A DNA stretch of 64,000 bases from Bacteroides sp. M10 (GCF_014334015.1 NZ_CP060488.1:4422501-4486500), one strand, 5' to 3'. Positions 18,169 through 27,465 are shown, counted from the stretch's first letter. The notes: generated by a model not told the origin, from the sequence alone. A program made the numbers and translations.

Positions 18169-18196
18169 GAAAAACCCCGAATCAAAGAGACGGGGC
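18169..18196 (-). terminator. Probable terminator after the 87-residue gene
   Basis: On the minus strand GCCCCG pairs with CGGGG around a 10-11 nt loop (18175-18195) and is followed by TTTTTC. Confidence 0.5.
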
Positions 18197-18250
18197 AATA
18201 TAAAAAGGATTTATCATTAATAGAACACAACTTATCTCTAAAATAATAAA

Positions 18251-18514
18251 TCAATAATGATTGTTTGGTACAATTACTTTAGAATCTTTCATCATACTAA
18301 TATATGCTTTCAAAAATGCTTCAGCAGTATCAAGATTAGACTCAACATTAGAAGGATTATATATTCCTATTCCATCTGCATCTTGCGGTTTTGTCAAATG
18401 ACTTGTATACCAGTAATACAAACCACCTTCCTTTTCAATTCTTGCATACACAGTTACCATATTATCATATTTATCTTTCACCGCATAAGTGAATTTTTTT
18501 ATTGTTTTAGCCAT
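18251..18514 (-). CDS. Hypothetical 87-residue protein
   Basis: The protein begins MAKTIKKFTYAVKDKYDNMV and is predicted soluble and beta-rich in its first half. It is not recognised. The start at 18514 is preferred because an extension to 18589 would overlap the end of the upstream regulator gene. It follows that regulator by about 30 bp on the same strand and may be cotranscribed with it. Confidence 0.6.
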   Translation of the reverse strand: MAKTIKKFTYAVKDKYDNMVTVYARIEKEGGLYYWYTSHLTKPQDADGIGIYNPSNVESNLDTAEAFLKAYISMMKDSKVIVPNNHY

Positions 18515-18543
18515 ATGATGATTATATTTATAAGATATACAGA

Positions 18544-19605
18544 TTATATACTCAATCTTAATTTCAAATTGGTTTTTGTAGGACAGCAAAATCTAGTAAG
18601 AACATCAATAGGCAAACTAAATGCAGTTGCCATTTCCTCATTTGAGTATTCCAATTCATTCTTATGAAGTTTATAAGCTTCATTGTACATATTCGGCATA
18701 TCAATATATACATTCACAGGTTCGCTTTTTCTATATCCTCTTCTACTTAGTTCAATACTAAAATATTTATATTTTTCGTTAGTAATACATTTCAAATCTT
18801 TTGCCCTACGTACAATAGATGCCATGGAGGTTAACCAATATCTTTTTAATTCCACCAAATACTGCAGTTTTAGTCCACGTAAGGAATTTGATATAGCATC
18901 AGAAGGCATAAGGAATTCTGAAGCAAATCTATTTGCTTCATCTTCTTTATCCCTATATTCAGAGATTAGAAACTCATTTGAAGTATGCATGATCAAATGT
19001 CCCAGTTCATGTGCTAAAGTGAATCTTTTATGGTCATTACTAAAATTCTTATTAATAATAATCACATAATATCCACCATCTGTCAAAAAAGAAACCCCGT
19101 CAAATAGATCCACATCATAATCCAATTCTATGATTATAATCCCATTTCTTTCCAGCAAAGAGAATATATTCCGAACCGGTTCATCTTTCAAGCCTAAATA
19201 CTTCCTGGTGTACTGAGCCACGGTTTCGGGTGTATATCCATCTTCAAGGTCAATCATTCGAAATGACATATCTGGAAATTCCACAGACTCCCCCATTTGG
19301 TCTACAATATAACCTAATAACTTGTTTGAAAGGTCTATTTGGGAACGTTCATTTTTAGTCATTCCTTTCTTCCTTCGGTAATGCGCATTTTCTGCAATAT
19401 TTGAGATTTTCTTCTCATAAAAGTCAGTTGGAAATCCCAGAAAATCAATTATGCGATTAAGCACATCGGTAGATAAAGGACCAATACCCTTCTCATACTT
19501 AGATAAATTGGATTGTGACAATCCAACAATCTTAGAAGCAAGCTCGGTTTGTGAGTAACCTCGATATTCACGAGCAAATATTATCTGCTTATAGTTGATT
19601 TCCAT
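18544..19605 (-). CDS. XRE repressor fused to ImmA/IrrE metallopeptidase
   Basis: The 353-residue protein has an N-terminal XRE helix-turn-helix (about residues 12-50, YSQTELASKIVGLSQSNLSKYE) and a zinc peptidase domain with HELGH at 199-203 and a downstream Glu in DKEDEANRFASEF. ImmA/IrrE proteases cleave phage or stress repressors to trigger induction. As a single chain, this protein could bind DNA and cleave either itself or a partner. The adjacent 204-residue gene is the nearest candidate partner. One arm of a 16-bp inverted repeat lies 31 bp before its ATG. Confidence 0.9.
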   Translation of the reverse strand: MEINYKQIIFAREYRGYSQTELASKIVGLSQSNLSKYEKGIGPLSTDVLNRIIDFLGFPTDFYEKKISNIAENAHYRRKKGMTKNERSQIDLSNKLLGYIVDQMGESVEFPDMSFRMIDLEDGYTPETVAQYTRKYLGLKDEPVRNIFSLLERNGIIIIELDYDVDLFDGVSFLTDGGYYVIIINKNFSNDHKRFTLAHELGHLIMHTSNEFLISEYRDKEDEANRFASEFLMPSDAISNSLRGLKLQYLVELKRYWLTSMASIVRRAKDLKCITNEKYKYFSIELSRRGYRKSEPVNVYIDMPNMYNEAYKLHKNELEYSNEEMATAFSLPIDVLTRFCCPTKTNLKLRLSI

Positions 19606-19635
19606 TTTTGCTATCAGTATTGTTGTTTTCTAAAA

Positions 19636-20309
19636 TAAATTCGGTGATGTATTATATTATTAATTATTTGTTCCTTCTTTCTTTTTGATATTTTGGCGTA
19701 CAGAGAGAGACGCAGCGGCTGGCTGAACATCCATTGTTCTATTAACTGTAGAAATATCATTTTCAGAAATAGTCCATCTCACTTTGTTTTCATCGATATA
19801 AACCAATTTTGGATTTATAATCTCCCCAAAACGACTTTTATTATATCCAAAAAATAAAATAGGTTCTATCCCGTTATCATACATATCAAACAAATAACCT
19901 TGCTCTTGGTTCTGAATAGATGATGAAAAACGAGTTGGAACATTCATTGGCATATTTTTACTATTTAATTTCTTAAAAAGCATAATATATCCATTAACTC
20001 TAAGCATAAATCTTTTGTACTTTCCAAATGTCCAGTCATCTTTAAAAACAGACTGAACACTTTGAATTATTTTTGAGTTTAAGAGGGAGGCTTCAAATCC
20101 TCGACAACGAGCTGTAAACGGGGTTTGTATTACCTCTTTTTCATAATTACGTACAGCATTCCAAAAAGCATCAAATAGCTTTTCTAACGACTCACGAAGT
20201 TCGTATTCACATTCTTTAGCGTTTATTATACGCTTCCTTTTGGCTGTTTCAGCCACATTCTTTATTTTTGCCATAAATACAATTTTATATTTTTACATCA
20301 CCGAATTTA
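19636..20309. repeat. 16-bp perfect inverted repeat flanking the 204-residue gene
   Basis: TAAATTCGGTGATGTA at 19636-19651 recurs as its exact reverse complement at 20294-20309. One arm lies just before the ImmA/IrrE gene and the other just before the 204-residue gene, with the latter gene enclosed. The arms could be operators or recombination sites. Confidence 0.8.
19660..20274 (-). CDS. Hypothetical 204-residue protein beside the ImmA/IrrE regulator
   Basis: The protein has a basic start (MAKIKNVAETAKRKRI), a helical middle and the motif GYLFDMYDNGIEPILFFGY, and ends with a basic tail. No family is recognised. It is followed 54 bp later by the XRE-ImmA/IrrE gene on the same strand and is enclosed by perfect 16-bp inverted repeats. 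It may be the protease's target or an inhibitor, but this rests on position alone. Confidence 0.7.
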   Translation of the reverse strand: MAKIKNVAETAKRKRIINAKECEYELRESLEKLFDAFWNAVRNYEKEVIQTPFTARCRGFEASLLNSKIIQSVQSVFKDDWTFGKYKRFMLRVNGYIMLFKKLNSKNMPMNVPTRFSSSIQNQEQGYLFDMYDNGIEPILFFGYNKSRFGEIINPKLVYIDENKVRWTISENDISTVNRTMDVQPAAASLSVRQNIKKKEGTNN

Positions 20310-20347
20310 AAGTTTATCTCTGCGCCAACAGAGATATTCTTTTGCTG

Positions 20348-20355
20348 CAAAGATA
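20348..20355 (-). promoter_or_regulatory. -7 box of the regulator operon
   Basis: TATCTTTG on the minus strand lies about 75 nt before the 204-residue gene. The predicted transcript would carry one inverted-repeat arm (20294-20309) in its leader. Confidence 0.55.
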
Positions 20356-20430
20356 TATATTATTTCCACAATATTGTATTTTCTCACATATAATTTCGCC
20401 AAAAAATTGTATTTTCAATAGAAGAAAGCC

Positions 20431-20937
20431 TTATTTCTTAAATTTACACACCAACCATCCCGCAAGAATCAAGCCAATGACATAGCAATAAACTTTATCT
20501 TTATGCAAATCCCACCAAGATAATTCGACTACCTTCTCTCTTTGATTTAGTAAAGCATTCACCTTGTTACTTATAGTATCAAGGCGATTCGAGAACTGCT
20601 GCAAAGTAATGGATAATGTTTCATCAACTTCTGTTCGTTCCTGATCCTGCTTGGATGCAGTAGTAGTACTTTCTTTAATCGGATATTGCTTTCCTGTTGA
20701 ATCGGGAGGAGAAAGATAAACAGTTGTATTTTCAATCTTTAGATCACTCAACTTGTCGGTAGTAATCTTCGTCTGCTTATTCACGTTCATCTGTAGAGAC
20801 TCAATCATGTTTCGCAGGTATTGGAACTCTCCGTAATAGTCCACCTGCTTTTGCATCTCGATGTTACGGGAAGCCTTGCAGGAACTTAACCATATTGCTG
20901 ACGTTAACAATATGGTAATGTATATTATTCGATTCAT
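20431..20937 (-). CDS. Unimolecular spanin candidate (lipoprotein with C-terminal membrane anchor)
   Basis: The 168-residue protein has a lipoprotein signal ending in the lipobox LSSC (about residues 18-21), a periplasmic stretch rich in helix and Ser/Thr, and a C-terminal hydrophobic segment (VYCYVIGLILAGWLVCKF) followed by lysines. An outer-membrane lipid at one end and an inner-membrane helix at the other is the defining topology of u-spanins such as T1 gp11. It overlaps the amidase gene by 4 bp and ends the holin-amidase-spanin lysis cassette. Confidence 0.72.
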   Translation of the reverse strand: MNRIIYITILLTSAIWLSSCKASRNIEMQKQVDYYGEFQYLRNMIESLQMNVNKQTKITTDKLSDLKIENTTVYLSPPDSTGKQYPIKESTTTASKQDQERTEVDETLSITLQQFSNRLDTISNKVNALLNQREKVVELSWWDLHKDKVYCYVIGLILAGWLVCKFKK

Positions 20938-21428
20938 GGCCGGATCACTGTATTGCGTAAGAAATTGGAAAATTCACTTCGGACATCGAAGCAGGGACAC
21001 GCTTTGATATATTCTGCCGGCTCTACTTCACCGCTGCCATCCAAATCGGGCGAAGTATCACGATGTCCAAGAACCTCGATAATAGGATACTCTTTACAGA
21101 GCTTCGCAACCAATTCACGCAAAGTTACCTTTTGAGCGATCGTTCTTGTGTCTGCGGGCTTTCCGTTTGCATCCAAACCACCTATGTAGCAGATGCCAAC
21201 ACTATGCTTATTATACGAAGATTCGCTAAAACCTTTCGTATTGCAATGTGCCCCGTCAATGGATAGCGGGCGACCGTTCTCTATCATTCCGTCCAGGTCA
21301 ATGACGAAGTTATAACCGATCTGATTGAATCCCCGAGCCCGGTGCATCCGGTCAATATCTTTGGCTCGTAGAGCCTGTCCGGCACGCGTGGCCGAACAAT
21401 GGATGATAATTGCATCAATAGTTTTCAT
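20934..21428 (-). CDS. Endolysin: N-acetylmuramoyl-L-alanine amidase (Amidase_2)
   Basis: The 164-residue protein has the zinc-ligand pattern of type-2 amidases: IIIHCSATR (His10), IDGAHCNTKG, and LGHRDTSPD. ACPCFDV supplies the third metal ligand position. It cleaves the bond between MurNAc and L-Ala in peptidoglycan. There is no signal peptide, so release depends on the holin encoded just upstream (4-bp overlap at 21425-21428). Confidence 0.93.
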   Translation of the reverse strand: MKTIDAIIIHCSATRAGQALRAKDIDRMHRARGFNQIGYNFVIDLDGMIENGRPLSIDGAHCNTKGFSESSYNKHSVGICYIGGLDANGKPADTRTIAQKVTLRELVAKLCKEYPIIEVLGHRDTSPDLDGSGEVEPAEYIKACPCFDVRSEFSNFLRNTVIRP

Positions 21429-21883
21429 TTTGCGTCTCCTTTTTGTAAGTAGTTCGTTAAATAGGGGATGTTCTTTATAAACTCAACACTTAATACATAG
21501 TGCAAGAAAGCTACTACCTTATGGCCATTGCTAGAGTTGGGTAGAATTTCTTTGATGTTCCTTAGAATGTTCACCCCGTAGAAATAGAAAACGCTATACG
21601 TAATAAATGAAACACATTGTAGCGCACCTTCCGGATTTCCTTTGTGTTCACCAATAAAGTAGATGCAGCTAACCAAGGCAAAGAAAATAGTTGCTTCTAC
21701 GATACACCTCCAAGCCTTTTTAAAAGAAAAACTCTCATGATTGATAAGGAGTGCAGTAAGCAGTCCACAAATGAAATTGAGGGCAAATACAGCAATAAGG
21801 CTTTTGATTTCCCCAGAGATAGGATTGAGATAAGCAGCTATGCCGGTAACCAATCCAATAAGTAAGTTTTTAAAATAATCCAT
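21425..21883 (-). CDS. Phage holin (toxin secretion/phage lysis family)
   Basis: This 152-residue membrane protein has at least three hydrophobic segments (LLIGLVTGIAAYLNPI, IAVFALNFICGLLTALLI, ATIFFALVSCIYFIG) and resembles phage_holin_4. It should form the inner-membrane hole that lets the amidase reach the wall. It is directly followed by the amidase gene with a 4-bp overlap. Confidence 0.88.
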   Translation of the reverse strand: MDYFKNLLIGLVTGIAAYLNPISGEIKSLIAVFALNFICGLLTALLINHESFSFKKAWRCIVEATIFFALVSCIYFIGEHKGNPEGALQCVSFITYSVFYFYGVNILRNIKEILPNSSNGHKVVAFLHYVLSVEFIKNIPYLTNYLQKGDAK

Positions 21884-21910
21884 ATCATTTTTATCTAAAA
21901 TATTAATACT

Positions 21911-22177
21911 TTATTTTAATACCTCGCTACAATCATCAATAGCTGTCTGAAATACTTGTTTCACTTCGCCAGAGGTTAGCCCATGATCCTCATGTAGCGA
22001 GAATCCAGTTACTCCATTTCGAGAAATATTGAAGAAGCCGACAGTCGTTTCATCTTTGACAATCTCGGCAGTAATATCTTTCACCGCTTCGGTACCACGG
22101 GTTGACATTCTGTACTTAATCCTGATAGCGTCCGTAACCTTAGTTGTTGCAGTACTGTTAGTTGCTGTGATGTTCAT
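21911..22177 (-). CDS. Hypothetical 88-residue phage protein
   Basis: A small Thr-rich, probably beta-rich protein (MNITATNSTATTKVTDAIRIKYRM...). It overlaps the preceding gene by 4 bp and lies between the tail-tip gene and the holin. Position suggests a tail accessory or lysis-related role. The family is not recognised. Confidence 0.7.
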   Translation of the reverse strand: MNITATNSTATTKVTDAIRIKYRMSTRGTEAVKDITAEIVKDETTVGFFNISRNGVTGFSLHEDHGLTSGEVKQVFQTAIDDCSEVLK

Positions 22178-22497
22178 TCCTTGTTTCCTCCTTCTATTAA
22201 ATCATAAATTTGTCCGTACGTACCTGCAGTAAGATACTCTCCACAAATTTCTTTTAATAGAGCAGCATCTTCCGTTTCAATATCAAGTACTCCACGATTG
22301 TTAATAATCTGTTGTAGCATTTTATATGCTCGTAATTTCTTGGAAGTTTCCATATTCTTCTGTGGATTAGAGCCTGCTGCAAATAATGCCTCTGCCACCA
22401 AATCACGAAGAGATTTCTTACTTTCCTTACCATTCACCAATTCGATAAACTCCCGACCTCTAAAGTCAAGTAAGTTTCTGTTTAGATTTACTTTCAT
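22174..22497 (-). CDS. Hypothetical 107-residue phage protein
   Basis: A soluble, helical, acidic protein (MKVNLNRNLLDFRGREFIEL...). It follows the tail-tip gene by 7 bp and overlaps the next gene by 4 bp (ATGA), so it belongs to the tail-tip/lysis operon. Its size and place resemble small proteins seen before holins in other tailed phages, but no domain is recognised. Confidence 0.7.
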   Translation of the reverse strand: MKVNLNRNLLDFRGREFIELVNGKESKKSLRDLVAEALFAAGSNPQKNMETSKKLRAYKMLQQIINNRGVLDIETEDAALLKEICGEYLTAGTYGQIYDLIEGGNKE

Positions 22498-22504
22498 TTC
22501 TATT

Positions 22505-25500
22505 TTATGTGTTAGTCATTTCTATCACCATACCTTTTACTATATGTATCTTTTGCTTATAAACCTTTCCTGGAGAATCCAGATTAGTAATCCATACATC
22601 GGACAATACGGATAATGAATTACCATTACCATCACGAGGGTAAAATCCATTCGCAGAAACATCACCCAATACTTCTACATTCCCATCAAAATAACCAGCA
22701 TAAATGTAATTACTCGGATATGTAGGATTTGATCGCGAAGAACCATAGATGGCCGCACTTCCTCCTGCTGTTGCTCCTACTGCACAAACACCAAATTTGC
22801 CATCAGTTGCAGCATTAAAAGTCACATTAACAACACCTTCTTTCGCAGTTCCAGAGCCGAGCTTTAAACTTCTTGATGTTCCTCCGAAATAATCTGAACG
22901 CGTCCAAACGAGACGTCCATTTTCGATAGTAAAACCACCTATGAACCCGGAGTCAGCATCTATCCTGCGAACCTTTATCAAATCAGTATTCAAATACCCG
23001 CCTACAACAATTGTAGTACCAAGTTTTGCATATTCGACTGCATCCTCAAATGCTAATTTGCCCAATCCGTCTCTATCAATTTTGGAGTTAATCATTGTCT
23101 GCAGATCACTATGCAGTGCGGTGATTGTAACAGCACCTTCCAAATTAATTTTAGATGAGTGAATCGTCGTTTCACCTGCTGCCTGGTTAATATAAGATAT
23201 AAGCGTATTGCCGTTTTCCAGTTCTTTAGAAGCATATATCTTATTACCGTCAGCTGTAGTAATCCAACCTGCAGTATCTATCCGCTGCGTCAGGCTGTCA
23301 ACTCGAGTTACTTGTGCGGAGATTTGAGTATTGAGTACTTTCAAATCGGCTGTACACTCATCGGAATAGCTTTTCAGTTTGTCGTGAATAGCTTTGTTTG
23401 CTTCTTCAACAGCTGTATTAAAACTAGCTAAAGCAGAGTTGAATAGAGTAAACTTATCATCTACATTCTTTTTTTCCTCAATAGTCGTTTGTCCATCTGC
23501 AATAGCCGTATTTATTGCAGCAATAAGATTATCAATAGCACCAAATAAGTAAACCTTGGCATTAAGTAAGGCTGTTTTTGCAGAACCTTCCAAATAGGTG
23601 TTTACATATAGTTTGCTATATGTCGCTTCAACGGCAGATTTCGTATTTTTGACTGTATTCAAATACTTCTCTATCGCTTTCGCTTCCGCCCCGTCAATGA
23701 TACCGTCCGCAAATGCGCCATCCACATAATCATGTAAGCCATCGACTGAATCGGCAGCGTCCTGCGCAGCTTTAGCAGCGTTCGCTGCATCCTCTAAAGC
23801 TTGTATTGCTTGTTGCAGTGCCTCGTCAGAATATTCCTTTAGTTTATCCTGTATTGCCTTATTTGCTTCTTCAACAGCTGTATTGAAAGTTGCTAAGGCT
23901 GAATTAAACAGAGTAAACTTATTATCTACATCTCTTTTTTCCTCTACAGTGGTCTGTCCGTCAGCGATGGCTGTATTGATCGCATTTATAAGGTTCTCAA
24001 TACTTCCCATCAATGTAACCTTAGCATTGAGCAAACCAACCTTTGCAGAGCCGGATAAATAAACATTCGTGTAGAGTTTATTGTAAGTTGCTTCGATAGC
24101 TTGTTTAGTGTTGTTGATCGTATTGATATACTTTTCAATAGCTTTTGCCTCTGCTTCGTCTATAAGACCGTCAGCGAAGGCTCCATCTACATAGTTATGA
24201 AGTCCTTCCACTGAATCGGCAGCATCTTTGGCCGCTTTAGCTGCATCCTTTATTTCCTGATGAGCAGCTTCCCATTCAGACAGATTTTCCAATCCGGAAG
24301 AACCTGCTTTTATTTGAATGTTACCGCCTATCTCACTTTTTACCAGATCGAAATATGTATCACCGTCCGGCGAAAGGATTCTTTCTGTTGTTACGCGACC
24401 CGGCAGAATTTCAGTAAATCCGTATAGCTGAACAAAACTTCTACTACCTTCATACTCGCTGTTAAGCACTCCGGTGAGTAAATGATAATATCCAGTTATC
24501 TGTTCCATTTTAATAGCTGTTTCACTCAAGAGGAATGTTCCGGTTTGATTCTCCTTGCCAACTTTAGCATATAGATAATATTTCTTTTCCGGGTCAATGA
24601 GTGCCGGAGAATTGTATTCAGCCATATCCCAGTACTTATATTCGTCTGCCTTATGTGAAGAAGAAAGAGAACTAATGCCGAGTGTTAAATGCTGAAGGAT
24701 TCCTGCCGGAGCGTTCAGTATTCTTGTGCTGGCATTATAAGTAATATTGTGAGATACCTGAACTGGATTCGTTTTTGAATTGACAAAACGGAATTGCAGG
24801 CTTTCATCACCTACAAGCAGTTGCATGGTTGAAACGGTTATTGGATTGACAGAGCCGGAGAAGTTCAGCAGTGCATCTTCAAGCATGGACATCGTTTCCT
24901 TTGCATCCCGGAACCGACGCTTAGTAAATTGCAGGGCGTCCTTATGCTTGATATCTACCTCTACTTTGTTCGTCTCAATCTTATTCAGATCACTTGAAAC
25001 AGATGTACTGATTGGTTCGTTTGACAACTCTATTTCCGGAGAATATGGATTATTAATATAGCGCTTGATTCCGATCATGCGAATAAGAGAACCTTCCGGA
25101 TGAAATTGCGTATCATAGAAATCAACATACCCTCCGAGTACTATTTTACCGCCTATCTCCAACCAGCGTTTTTTAGCCCAAATACCGTCCAATGTCCCGG
25201 TAAATATGAATGCTTTATCTTCATGTTCATACAGGTATTTTGCTGCTTCCTTGAAAGCTTCCCAGCTCGCACCTGTTTGTGTGCTGTCATTACAGATATA
25301 AGCCTTCGGCAATTGCATTCCGAACACTGCGTATGTATCACCAACCTTCGGGCGCCAGACTTCCGGTTCCGGCATTGTTATCCCATCGATTTCTTGCGGA
25401 ACAATTTCAAATCGACGTGCCTCTTTCTTGTCTTTCGCTTCATGGATATACTTTACTTCGAACTCCTTGCCTGTAAGCATGCCGGTTTGGAAAATGACAG

Positions 25501-26503
25501 TCATACTTTCTCCAGCTATGAGACAATCTTCGAAATTCAACTCTTCTGGGATGTCTTTATCTACAAAGTCAAAGAAGTTATTCTTCTTGTTCACTTCAAT
25601 AACAGCACTGACAGTACCGACACGGGAAGGATAAATAGCTGTACAATCCAGACTATCTTCCTTTGCTGTTGTAAGTTCTTTATCGGCACGCATGACACAA
25701 GTTCCATCCGCATCGGTCTTATAGATACGCGCCTTAGTAGAATCGAAGCCCTCTTCATTCTCAAATTTGATTCCATCAAATCGGATAGTCTTATTCTTTG
25801 GAAGTAACAGGTACTTAGATCCGTATGTAGAATAATCAATATTGCGATCTGTAGTTTCTACCAAAATTATTTCGGGTGGTATCTCCCCGGATTCGCGACC
25901 AACACCGACCTTAAAACCGTGGCCTTTACCATACGACAGTTTCAAAGGGTTCTCCTTGTTATACTCAACTTTACGCAGATGGATAGTCTTAATTTGGTTT
26001 CCTTCAACCGTTTCTTCAATGATCTGCCATTCTGTTTCATATAGTTCTGCAAGTTGATTGAAAGCATCAAGAATATAGGTGTGATTGTAGTTGATTACTT
26101 TTTCCGTTCCTTCAATGCAATCACCGACTTTCCAACCGGTACTCCGACGGTTCAGGTTTTCAACGAGTAGACGTAGGTGTTCATGTGGCTTGGCTGTATA
26201 TGAGAATTTAATACTTCTGTCAACGGTATGACGTACTTTCCACAGCATAGCATCAGCCTCCCCAGTTTCCAGAATCAGAGTATATTCGAAGTTACGTTCA
26301 CCGTTCTTCTTGAAATTGCTATCCCTCTTCAAAGAATAACGCTTCCCGTAGAAGTCACACCAGGAGCCAACCGGAATTTCAATATATCCGGGATAATCGA
26401 AATATAAAGTTAATGAGCACTCCTCCATGATAGCTTCATAAGAGTAGCTTTCATCCTTTACTTCGATTTTTATTTCCTTATCATCATTATATAAAGTTAC
26501 CAT
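22505..26503 (-). CDS. Tail-tip/host-specificity protein (prophage tail protein)
   Basis: The 1332-residue protein begins MVTLYNDDKEIKIEVKDESY. Its first 500 residues look like the baseplate-hub region of tail-associated proteins. A helical middle contains two tandem copies of a 155-residue unit (each with GLHxYVDGAFADG and DKFTLFNSALA), 465 bp apart in DNA. The C-terminus is Gly/Ser-rich and beta-like (GGFTIENGRLVWTRSDYFGG). It should contact the host surface and lead the tail tip. The ATG at 26503 is chosen because an extension to 26647 adds a hydrophobic stretch that would cover the predicted late promoter. Confidence 0.8.
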   Translation of the reverse strand: MVTLYNDDKEIKIEVKDESYSYEAIMEECSLTLYFDYPGYIEIPVGSWCDFYGKRYSLKRDSNFKKNGERNFEYTLILETGEADAMLWKVRHTVDRSIKFSYTAKPHEHLRLLVENLNRRSTGWKVGDCIEGTEKVINYNHTYILDAFNQLAELYETEWQIIEETVEGNQIKTIHLRKVEYNKENPLKLSYGKGHGFKVGVGRESGEIPPEIILVETTDRNIDYSTYGSKYLLLPKNKTIRFDGIKFENEEGFDSTKARIYKTDADGTCVMRADKELTTAKEDSLDCTAIYPSRVGTVSAVIEVNKKNNFFDFVDKDIPEELNFEDCLIAGESMTVIFQTGMLTGKEFEVKYIHEAKDKKEARRFEIVPQEIDGITMPEPEVWRPKVGDTYAVFGMQLPKAYICNDSTQTGASWEAFKEAAKYLYEHEDKAFIFTGTLDGIWAKKRWLEIGGKIVLGGYVDFYDTQFHPEGSLIRMIGIKRYINNPYSPEIELSNEPISTSVSSDLNKIETNKVEVDIKHKDALQFTKRRFRDAKETMSMLEDALLNFSGSVNPITVSTMQLLVGDESLQFRFVNSKTNPVQVSHNITYNASTRILNAPAGILQHLTLGISSLSSSHKADEYKYWDMAEYNSPALIDPEKKYYLYAKVGKENQTGTFLLSETAIKMEQITGYYHLLTGVLNSEYEGSRSFVQLYGFTEILPGRVTTERILSPDGDTYFDLVKSEIGGNIQIKAGSSGLENLSEWEAAHQEIKDAAKAAKDAADSVEGLHNYVDGAFADGLIDEAEAKAIEKYINTINNTKQAIEATYNKLYTNVYLSGSAKVGLLNAKVTLMGSIENLINAINTAIADGQTTVEEKRDVDNKFTLFNSALATFNTAVEEANKAIQDKLKEYSDEALQQAIQALEDAANAAKAAQDAADSVDGLHDYVDGAFADGIIDGAEAKAIEKYLNTVKNTKSAVEATYSKLYVNTYLEGSAKTALLNAKVYLFGAIDNLIAAINTAIADGQTTIEEKKNVDDKFTLFNSALASFNTAVEEANKAIHDKLKSYSDECTADLKVLNTQISAQVTRVDSLTQRIDTAGWITTADGNKIYASKELENGNTLISYINQAAGETTIHSSKINLEGAVTITALHSDLQTMINSKIDRDGLGKLAFEDAVEYAKLGTTIVVGGYLNTDLIKVRRIDADSGFIGGFTIENGRLVWTRSDYFGGTSRSLKLGSGTAKEGVVNVTFNAATDGKFGVCAVGATAGGSAAIYGSSRSNPTYPSNYIYAGYFDGNVEVLGDVSANGFYPRDGNGNSLSVLSDVWITNLDSPGKVYKQKIHIVKGMVIEMTNT

Positions 26504-26562
26504 ATCCTTAGAATTATATCCTAAAATATAAATGTCAAATAGAAATGTATTGAATAATAGGC

Positions 26563-26635
26563 ATAAAAGTAAGGAAATGATAGACGAATCATTGATAAAA
26601 TAATATATTACACACAACATCAACTGCATTGTCAC
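26563..26635 (-). promoter_or_regulatory. Composite late-operon site A (tail tip/lysis operon)
   Basis: The inverted repeat ACAACAT-N8-TTGTCAC (26614-26635) is a degenerate match to the consensus found at three other late operons. Exactly 42 nt further in the direction of transcription lies TACTTTT (26565-26571 on the minus strand), a TAnnTTT -7-like box. It lies 111-132 bp before the tail-tip ATG. Confidence 0.6.
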
Positions 26636-26694
26636 GAAATAAATCAAAATGAAAAATATTTAAAAGAAATCACTCAAAATGTAGTTTAATTCAC

Positions 26695-26711
26695 CTAAGT
26701 TCTCTCGGGAC
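26695..26711 (+). repeat. Inversion site 1 (silent cassette 1)
   Basis: CTAAGTTCTCTCGGGAC is identical, in inverted orientation, to 28872-28888 within the active fibre gene. Confidence 0.85.
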
Positions 26712-27048
26712 AAATTGTGCGTTAAAAGATTTTTCCAATGTTACGACAAAGGACCTTGGACAAAATGGATATTATAAGCTACCAGATGGTCTATTGATTC
26801 AGTGGGGATATGGTGGTGGGTATTCAGGGGCTACTAATTATTTTTTTTCTACGTCTTTTTTAAACACTTACTATTCAATATCAATGTGTGCAGAATATGC
26901 CGTTACTGCTGAATCCGTCGTTTTATGCCCTTATATTAACACTAAAGCTACTACTTATTTCAAAGGTGGTATGACATATACAAGTGGTAATGTAGTATAT
27001 CCTACTTCTTGGAAATTCTTTTGGATAGCTATAGGCCGTTGGAAATAG
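26695..27048 (+). pseudogene. Silent tail-fibre tip cassette 1 (no own start)
   Basis: Starting at the recombination site, the frame reads LSSLGTNCALKDFSN and later GYYKLPDGLLIQWG and ends WIAIGRWK. It parallels the C-terminus of the active fibre on the other strand (LSSLGTTYALADLSN, GYAKFNNGLLVQWG, WFAIGRWK). There is no upstream in-frame start that would make the whole cassette, so it is read as an unexpressed alternative tip, about 117 codons, in reversed orientation. Unlike cassette 2 it is not followed by its own assembly gene. Confidence 0.8.
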
Positions 27049-27066
27049 AAATATTATAACATAAAT

Positions 27067-27465
27067 TTGATTATGGATAGATTTAGTAGAAAATTGGTAT
27101 TACTTTTATTGCTTGTAATTTGGCAAAGTTCTCTCGGAACTAATGCAATTCAATCATCTGGTCAAAGTTTCGGACAAAATTCATATATTAAGTTCAATAA
27201 TGGTCTATTAATCCAGTGGGGAGTAAAGGCTGGAGCTGTAGGATTCTCCTCATTATATCTACCTACAAGTTTCTATGATACGAATTATATCGTACAACTA
27301 ACGGGAGTATCAGCTAATACAACAGAGATTATAGTGTATGCTCCAACAATATATACTAAAACAGTTTCTTCATTTAAAGTAGGTACAAGGTATATAGCAA
27401 GCGGAGGAGAAATAGCTTGGACAGGTTGGCAGTTTACTTGGTTTGCAATAGGTAAATGGAAATAA
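27067..27465 (+). pseudogene. Silent tail-fibre tip cassette 2
   Basis: From the recombination site at 27124 the frame reads SSLGTNAIQSSGQ, YIKFNNGLLIQWG and ends WFAIGKWK, matching the active fibre tip (about 113 codons). Upstream, an in-frame ATG at 27067 would give a short hydrophobic start (LVLLLLLVIW); this may be chance or a way of exporting the unused tip. It is followed 16 bp later by its own fibre-assembly gene, forming a tip-plus-assembly pair in opposite orientation to the active pair. Confidence 0.8.
27124..27140 (+). repeat. Inversion site 2 (silent cassette 2)
   Basis: CAAAGTTCTCTCGGAAC matches the other two sites at 15 of 17 positions and contains the dyad AGTTC-TCTCG-GAACT, as expected of a recombinase core. 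Confidence 0.8.

Noticed and set aside
25100..25807. 235-codon plus-strand frame inside the tail-tip gene
   Set aside because: It is antisense to a long, well-supported coding region and has no recognisable product.
26504..26647. Hydrophobic N-terminal extension of the tail-tip protein
   Set aside because: It would turn a structural protein into a membrane protein and covers the predicted late promoter A; the ATG at 26503 gives a normal start.
27067..27123. Signal peptide of cassette 2 as evidence for an independent secreted protein
   Set aside because: The remainder is clearly a fibre tip starting at the recombination site; the hydrophobic stretch is short and may be chance.
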